Positions 34,108 to 37,634 of a stretch of DNA of 37,634 bases are shown piece by piece. Each line of letters begins with the position of its first letter. Position 1 is the stretch's first letter. The notes beneath the pieces are model-generated. The model was not told the origin of the DNA and ran no database searches. It saw only the letters and a list, made by a program, of their open reading frames with translations. A program made the position numbers and the translations under genes. This DNA comes from Candidatus Tectimicrobiota bacterium. Its GTDB lineage: Bacteria > JACPUC01. The stretch spans positions 1-37,634 of the forward strand of contig JACPUC010000023.1 in NCBI GenBank assembly GCA_016192455.1, read 5' to 3'.

Positions 34108-35115
34108 CTACCGCGTCGGCGCCAGGGCCTCGATGGTGGCGCAGATGATCTCGAAGGTGGCGCCGTGGGGGAAGAAGACGAGGGGCAGGTCGAGTCCCGT
34201 CTGGGCGTAGACCTCCAGGCTGCGGCGCGCGGCCCGCGGGTCGCCCCACAGCGCCAGCTCGTCGAGCATGGGGTCGGAGATGCGCGCCACGGCGCCCTCG
34301 CGGTCGCGCGCCTCCCAAGCGGCGCGCACCGCCTCGCACTCGGAGCGGAAGGCGCGCTCGTGCACGGCGCGGTAGTGGTACTCCCCCATGCCGCCGAGGT
34401 AGAAGGCCAGCGCCTTCGCCGCCAGCTCGCGGGACATCGCGGCATCGGCGGCGCCGCGCGGTCCCAGGCAGCCGAGGATCATCGAGCCGGTCACCAGGCG
34501 CGTGGTGCGTCCGGCCGCCTGGGCCGTGTCGTGCACCGTGCGCACCGCCTCCGCGATGCTGCCGCGCGGCAGCAGGTAGCCCAGCCAGCCGTCCGCCACC
34601 TCCGCCGCCAGGGCGATGTTCTTCTCCCCCTGGGCCGCCAGGTAGATCGGCAGGCGCTCCTGGACGGGGCGCGTTGCCAGGGTGAAGTGCTTCAGGTTGA
34701 GGCGCGGGCCGCTGTGGCTGACGCGCTCGCCGGCGAGAAACCGCCGTACCACCTGCAGCACCTCGCGCGTCGTCTCCAGGGGCTTGCCGAAAGGGACGCC
34801 GTGCAAGTTCTCGATGACCAGCCGCCCGCTGACCCCCAGGCCGAGGATGAAGCGCCCCCGCGAGAGCTGGTCGAGGCTGCAGGCGCTCATCGCCAGCAGC
34901 GCCGCGCTGCGCGTGTAGACCGGCACAATGGCCGTGCCGAGCTTGATGCGCTCGGTCACCGCCGCCACGTAGGCGAGCTGCGTGAAGGCGTCGCCGGCCC
35001 AAATCTCCGGCAGCCACAGCGAGTGGTAGCCGCAGCGCTCCGCCAGCCGCGCCACCTCGGCGAGCTGCTCGACCGGCAGGGAGGTCTGGCCGGGCAGGGT
35101 GATGCCGAGCTGCAT
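34108..35115 (-). CDS. LLM-class (luciferase-like) oxidoreductase, probably F420-dependent
   Basis: 335 aa, start ATG 35115. N-terminus MQLGITLPGQTSLPVEQLAEV, then SLWLPEIWAGDAFTQLAYVAA, TERIKLGTAIVPVYTRSAAL, and RFILGLGVSG: the TIM-barrel pattern of F420-dependent LLM proteins such as methylene-H4MPT reductase-like enzymes. FMN use instead of F420 cannot be excluded, and the nearby flavin reductase would suit that. The clustered SsuC-type permease recalls sulfonate or other small-molecule degradation. Confidence 0.85.
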   Translation of the reverse strand: MQLGITLPGQTSLPVEQLAEVARLAERCGYHSLWLPEIWAGDAFTQLAYVAAVTERIKLGTAIVPVYTRSAALLAMSACSLDQLSRGRFILGLGVSGRLVIENLHGVPFGKPLETTREVLQVVRRFLAGERVSHSGPRLNLKHFTLATRPVQERLPIYLAAQGEKNIALAAEVADGWLGYLLPRGSIAEAVRTVHDTAQAAGRTTRLVTGSMILGCLGPRGAADAAMSRELAAKALAFYLGGMGEYHYRAVHERAFRSECEAVRAAWEARDREGAVARISDPMLDELALWGDPRAARRSLEVYAQTGLDLPLVFFPHGATFEIICATIEALAPTR

Positions 35116-35297
35116 GGATGCTCCTTTCGAGGCGCGGCGCGTGGGAGAGGCGAATCTCGGCCGCCGCGTTCAACGGCGAGGGAGGGCGCCCTTCGCCCGC
35201 CGGTAGGTTGCACGGGACGCGCCGCGAGCTGGGCGCCAGGTGGGCGAAAAGGGATGGCGGGCGCGGGCGGGGGCGCGGCGCTGGCGCCTCGGCTTCT

Positions 35298-35573
35298 CTA
35301 GCCCCGGAGGGACTCCTCGTACAGCTCCTTCAGGTAGCCGTAAAGCTCCTCGAGGACGGGCTTGATCTCGCGCGCCTCCGCCGAGCCGCTGCCGGCGTAG
35401 GCCTTGGCGATCTCGATGGCGGTGTCGCGCGCCAGGACGTTGATTTGGCGCCGCCGCGCCGCGTCCTCGCCCGCCGCCCCCTCGCCCTCCTTGGGGGAGA
35501 GGCCGGTGAGGTGGCGCAGCACCTTGGCGGCCAATTCTCGGGCCAGCGCTTCAATCTCCTGGTCGGTTGCCAT
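35298..35573 (-). CDS. Small helical protein of unknown function
   Basis: 91 aa from the ATG at 35573 (ATDQEIEALARELAAKVLRH). Two or three amphipathic helices: about 4-20, 45-60 (VLARDTAIEIAKAYAG) and 68-88 (IKPVLEELYGYLKELYEESL). No family recognised. It lies between the permease gene (upstream, 90 nt) and the LLM gene on the same strand, so it may belong to the same transcript. The frame is open upstream inside the permease gene, but that part is antisense-like noise in another frame. Confidence 0.6.
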   Translation of the reverse strand: MATDQEIEALARELAAKVLRHLTGLSPKEGEGAAGEDAARRRQINVLARDTAIEIAKAYAGSGSAEAREIKPVLEELYGYLKELYEESLRG

Positions 35574-35662
35574 GGCGGAATTCCTCAACGGCGGACGCGG
35601 GGCCGCGGCGGGCTCGGCGGCGCGAGGCCAGGACGACAGGGCCGCGGCGGGGCGCCGAAGGC

Positions 35663-36433
35663 TTAGCGCTGCTTTGCCGTGGCGCCGGCGTGCCAGGCCA
35701 TCAGCCTGCCCTCGGTGAGACGAAAGAGGCGATTCAGCAGGTAGCCGAGGATACAGAGCGCGAAGACGCCGGCATACATCTCGGTGGTCGAGAAGCTGCG
35801 CTGCATGAGGATGGTGTAGTAGCCGATGCCCTTGTCGCTGCCGAGCATCTCCACCGCGATGATGAGAATGATGGAGATCGCCAGGCTGATGCGCAAGCCG
35901 GTCATGATGGAGGGCGAGGCCGCCGGCAGGATGATGCGGCGGATGACCTGCAGCCTGCGGTAGCCGTAGGTGCGGGCCGTCTCGATGAGGAGCGGATCGG
36001 TGCCGCGGGCACCATAGATGGTGTTGACGATCATGAGCTTGGAGCAGGCGAAGAAGATGAGGAAGATTTTCTCCAGGGAGCCGATGCCGAGGAAGAGCAT
36101 TGCCGCGGGCACGATCGCCGTTGTCGGCAGCGGCCGCAAGAACTCGATGATCGGCTCGAAGAGGTTGTAGAGAGGACGCGAGGTCCCCAGGAGGATGCCA
36201 AAGGGCACGGTCACGAGGACCGACAGGAAGTAGCCGGCAAACATATTGATCAGGCTTGCGCCGATGTGGTAGGGGAGGACGCCGCTGAGGAGGAGCCGCG
36301 CGAAAGTGACGAGAATCCTGGAGACGGGCGGGAAGAAGACCTGCTCGACGAGGCCGGAGCGGGCGATTCCCTCCCACGCCGCGAGGAGGGCCAAGATCAG
36401 CATCCAGCCAAGCGGGCGGGTGATATGCTTCAT
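35663..36433 (-). CDS. ABC transporter permease, SsuC/TauC type, second
   Basis: 256 aa, six or so hydrophobic segments, EAA-like loop with ETARTYGYRR at 151-160. It is a paralogue of the permease at 221-1018 (TARTYGY, GVLPYH, P.FGILLGTSRPLY). In this family an ATPase and a binding protein are normally adjacent, but none is in reach: upstream begins the second AT-rich island. No good ribosome site precedes the ATG at 36433, which suggests that the island has replaced the original upstream DNA. Confidence 0.9.
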   Translation of the reverse strand: MKHITRPLGWMLILALLAAWEGIARSGLVEQVFFPPVSRILVTFARLLLSGVLPYHIGASLINMFAGYFLSVLVTVPFGILLGTSRPLYNLFEPIIEFLRPLPTTAIVPAAMLFLGIGSLEKIFLIFFACSKLMIVNTIYGARGTDPLLIETARTYGYRRLQVIRRIILPAASPSIMTGLRISLAISIILIIAVEMLGSDKGIGYYTILMQRSFSTTEMYAGVFALCILGYLLNRLFRLTEGRLMAWHAGATAKQR

Positions 36434-36538
36434 CCCAACAAAACCTTTGAAGGGTGCTCTTTGCCGGAGCGGTCTAATTTACTATTCTTGCGGGCTTCCT
36501 CTAGGCTATAGTATTTACCGCATGACATAAATCGACCC

Positions 36539-37129
36539 TCATAATCTGGAATATATGGCTAGTACAAAAGGAGCACCATCGTATATGTTCTTGGTCTTGT
36601 CTATTGAACGATACTCAACATCAAACTTAAGTTTTGCGGCAGAAAGAAGTTTGGACATACTTTTAATACCTTTGTGATTTTCAAATGAATCTCTGACCAT
36701 TATACTAATGCCACTTTTAAGAGGGCTTAATGGGCTCCATTCTTCGGCGATTTTAACATTACATCCACCTTTAGCTATCGTTTCCCCAAGATTAACAGCA
36801 AATTTCATGGCTTCTGAATCGGTATGATTTACAACAATCATCACTATTGGCTGTATCGGACATGCCTCCTTTGCAGCTTTTATGATTTTTGTAGCCTGCC
36901 TATTCGTTAATCGTCTTGGGCCTTTAGCTTCTCGAACAGCCGCAGACCACCATGCTATCCCCACGGTGATCATAATGGCAGTTGACAAAATCAATCGAAC
37001 AGTAGGTTTAGCGGAGGCCATTTCCCTAGCCTCCAAACACCATCGAAGAAGAGCAAGAAAGAAGCCTAAGGCCACAACCCAGGTTAAACCGCGAAACCAA
37101 AATTCTATTGCTGGCATTTTTAACCCCAT
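36539..37129 (-). CDS. Membrane-anchored protein of unknown function, in an AT-rich island
   Basis: 196 aa from ATG 37129 (an ATG four codons later is also possible). Two hydrophobic segments, about 8-28 (WFRGLTWVVALGFFLALLRW) and 44-66 (VRLILSTAIMITVGIAWWSA), then an alpha/beta cytoplasmic domain: RRLTNRQATKIIKAAKE, PIVMIVVNHTDSEAMKFAVN, VKIAEEWSPLSPLKSGISIM and a final FVLAIYSRL. I do not recognise the family. Codon use is AT-rich, unlike neighbours. Confidence 0.55.
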   Translation of the reverse strand: MGLKMPAIEFWFRGLTWVVALGFFLALLRWCLEAREMASAKPTVRLILSTAIMITVGIAWWSAAVREAKGPRRLTNRQATKIIKAAKEACPIQPIVMIVVNHTDSEAMKFAVNLGETIAKGGCNVKIAEEWSPLSPLKSGISIMVRDSFENHKGIKSMSKLLSAAKLKFDVEYRSIDKTKNIYDGAPFVLAIYSRL

Positions 37130-37214
37130 TCGTTAATTTATAGTTAGAATATGACTCAACGTATAAGCATAGATCAAGGTGATAATCAGGTAAACTACTG
37201 TATAATCAAGATAG
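37130..37214. other. Right edge of the second AT-rich island
   Basis: AT-rich and gene-free. TATAAT at 37201-37206 lies about 17 nt before the next gene's first plausible start; no matching -35 is clear. Composition changes to GC-rich between about 37212 and 37225. Confidence 0.5.
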
Positions 37215-37223
37215 CAGATCCCC

Positions 37224-37469
37224 CTGACCGAAGTTGGCTCGTTCGATGCCAAGACCCACCTCCCCAACCTGTTGCGCCGCGTGGAACAAGGTGAGACCAT
37301 CACCATTACCCGGCGTGGCAAACCGATTGCCCGGCTCGTACCAGTGGAGCCCGACCGGCAAGCAGAGGTCCGCGAGGCGGTCCAGAGGCTTAAGGTCTTC
37401 CGCCGCGGCATGCCTGTGGTTCCCTTGCAGGAACTGCTGGAGGCGCGGCACGCAGGACACCCGTACTGA
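37224..37469 (+). CDS. Phd/YefM-type antitoxin without an ordinary start codon
   Basis: The frame opens after a TAG at 37212-37214 and reads LTEVGSFDAKTHLPNLLRRV, ETITITRRGKPIARLVPVEP and a charged C-terminus ending ARHAGHPY. The VGSFDAKTHL start is the classical N-terminus of Phd/VapB proteins, but no ATG, GTG or TTG precedes it; CTG 37224 gives 81 aa, ATC 37218 two more, and TTG 37272 (65 aa) would remove the first strand and helix. The stop overlaps the ATG of vapC. Probably the AT-rich island or a point mutation took its start. Confidence 0.7.
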   Translation: MTEVGSFDAKTHLPNLLRRVEQGETITITRRGKPIARLVPVEPDRQAEVREAVQRLKVFRRGMPVVPLQELLEARHAGHPY

Positions 37470-37634
37470 TGCTCGTCGTCGATTGCTCCGCGTTGCTGCC
37501 GCTCTGCTTCCCGGATGAAGCGAGCGAGCGGGCCGAGACCGTGCTCGATGCCCTCGCCTCGCAGGGCGCGTGGGTGCCGGCGCTCTGGTGGTTCGAGGTG
37601 TGGAACGTCCTCCTCGTCAGCGAGCGGCGCGGGC
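37469..37634 (+). CDS. VapC-family PIN-domain toxin, N-terminal part
   Basis: First 55 residues, running off the window. LVVDCSALLPLCFPDE carries the first active-site Asp; VPALWWFEVWNVL carries the conserved Glu. The ATG overlaps the antitoxin stop (TGATG). PIN-domain toxins cut RNA. Whether it is still controlled depends on the odd antitoxin start upstream. Confidence 0.85.
   Translation, partial: MLVVDCSALLPLCFPDEASERAETVLDALASQGAWVPALWWFEVWNVLLVSERRG

Noticed and set aside
24470-36487. Shared text TCTAATTTAC before iscR (24470s) and beside the second island (36470s).
   Set aside because: Only about ten bases, in AT-rich context, and the surrounding sequence does not align; likely chance.
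1-37634. The window begins in a vapC tail and ends in a vapC head, as if it were a circle cut in one gene.
   Set aside because: Joined end to end the pieces would give about 112 aa and lack the middle segment of about 25-30 residues of a PIN-domain toxin. VapC genes are common in such genomes, so two separate genes are simpler.

Overview
The window is about 37.6 kb of high-GC bacterial DNA cut at both ends inside VapC-type toxin genes. There is no rRNA, tRNA, phage or transposase gene that I can recognise. The gene set points to an uncultured, probably Gram-negative bacterium: a proteobacterial-type ISC iron-sulfur operon (iscR-iscS-iscU-iscA-hscA-iscX-fdx), yebC-ruvC-ruvA-ruvB-queA, an F420-type luciferase-like oxidoreductase, SsuABC/NMT1-type transporters with HyuA/HyuB, and many dispersed palindromes. 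A lineage near Desulfobacterota/'Deltaproteobacteria', NC10, Rokubacteria or Tectomicrobia would fit, but gene content alone cannot settle it.

Layout. 1-174 is the tail of a vapC. 221-2966 (minus) is an ABC importer (binding protein, ATPase, permease), divergent from hyuA-hyuB (3351-7219), so it probably imports a cyclic amide or related compound for HyuAB. 7406-9928 (minus) holds rsmI, nadE and a nitrilase-family gene, the last two translationally coupled. 10119-12627 (minus) is a toxin-antitoxin cluster of four modules: hicBA, a duplicated hicBA with a frameshifted toxin, AbrB-RelE, and Phd-RelE with a frameshifted toxin. 12812-13468 is nth. 13469-14278 is a repeat-rich gap. 14279-19690 (plus) is an EamA exporter followed by yebC-ruvCAB-queA. 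19885-20190 (minus) is an HU/IHF gene. 20674-24059 (minus) is a methyltransferase plus a two-domain glycosyltransferase fusion, probably for surface polysaccharide.

24483-31216 (plus) is the ISC operon. It has a near-consensus sigma-70 promoter, an inverted repeat just downstream of the -10 box that could be an operator, and a probable terminator after fdx. No hscB lies beside hscA. Between iscX and fdx is a four-copy, 172-bp tandem array in which every unit carries a copy of the last codons and stop of iscX.

31217-33240 is an AT-rich island with one 577-aa gene that has the residue pattern of a PD-(D/E)xK nuclease. 33247-36433 (minus) is high-GC again: an SsuC-type permease, a small helical protein, an F420-type oxidoreductase and a flavin/NAD reductase, without the matching ATPase or binding protein. 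A second AT-rich island (about 36434-37215) encodes a small membrane-anchored protein and ends directly against a Phd-type antitoxin gene that has no ordinary start codon, followed by the start of a vapC.

The best candidates for something undescribed are the two AT-rich insertions, especially the 577-aa putative nuclease, and the iscX-derived tandem array. The toxin-antitoxin cluster is a clear picture of toxins decaying while antitoxins stay intact.
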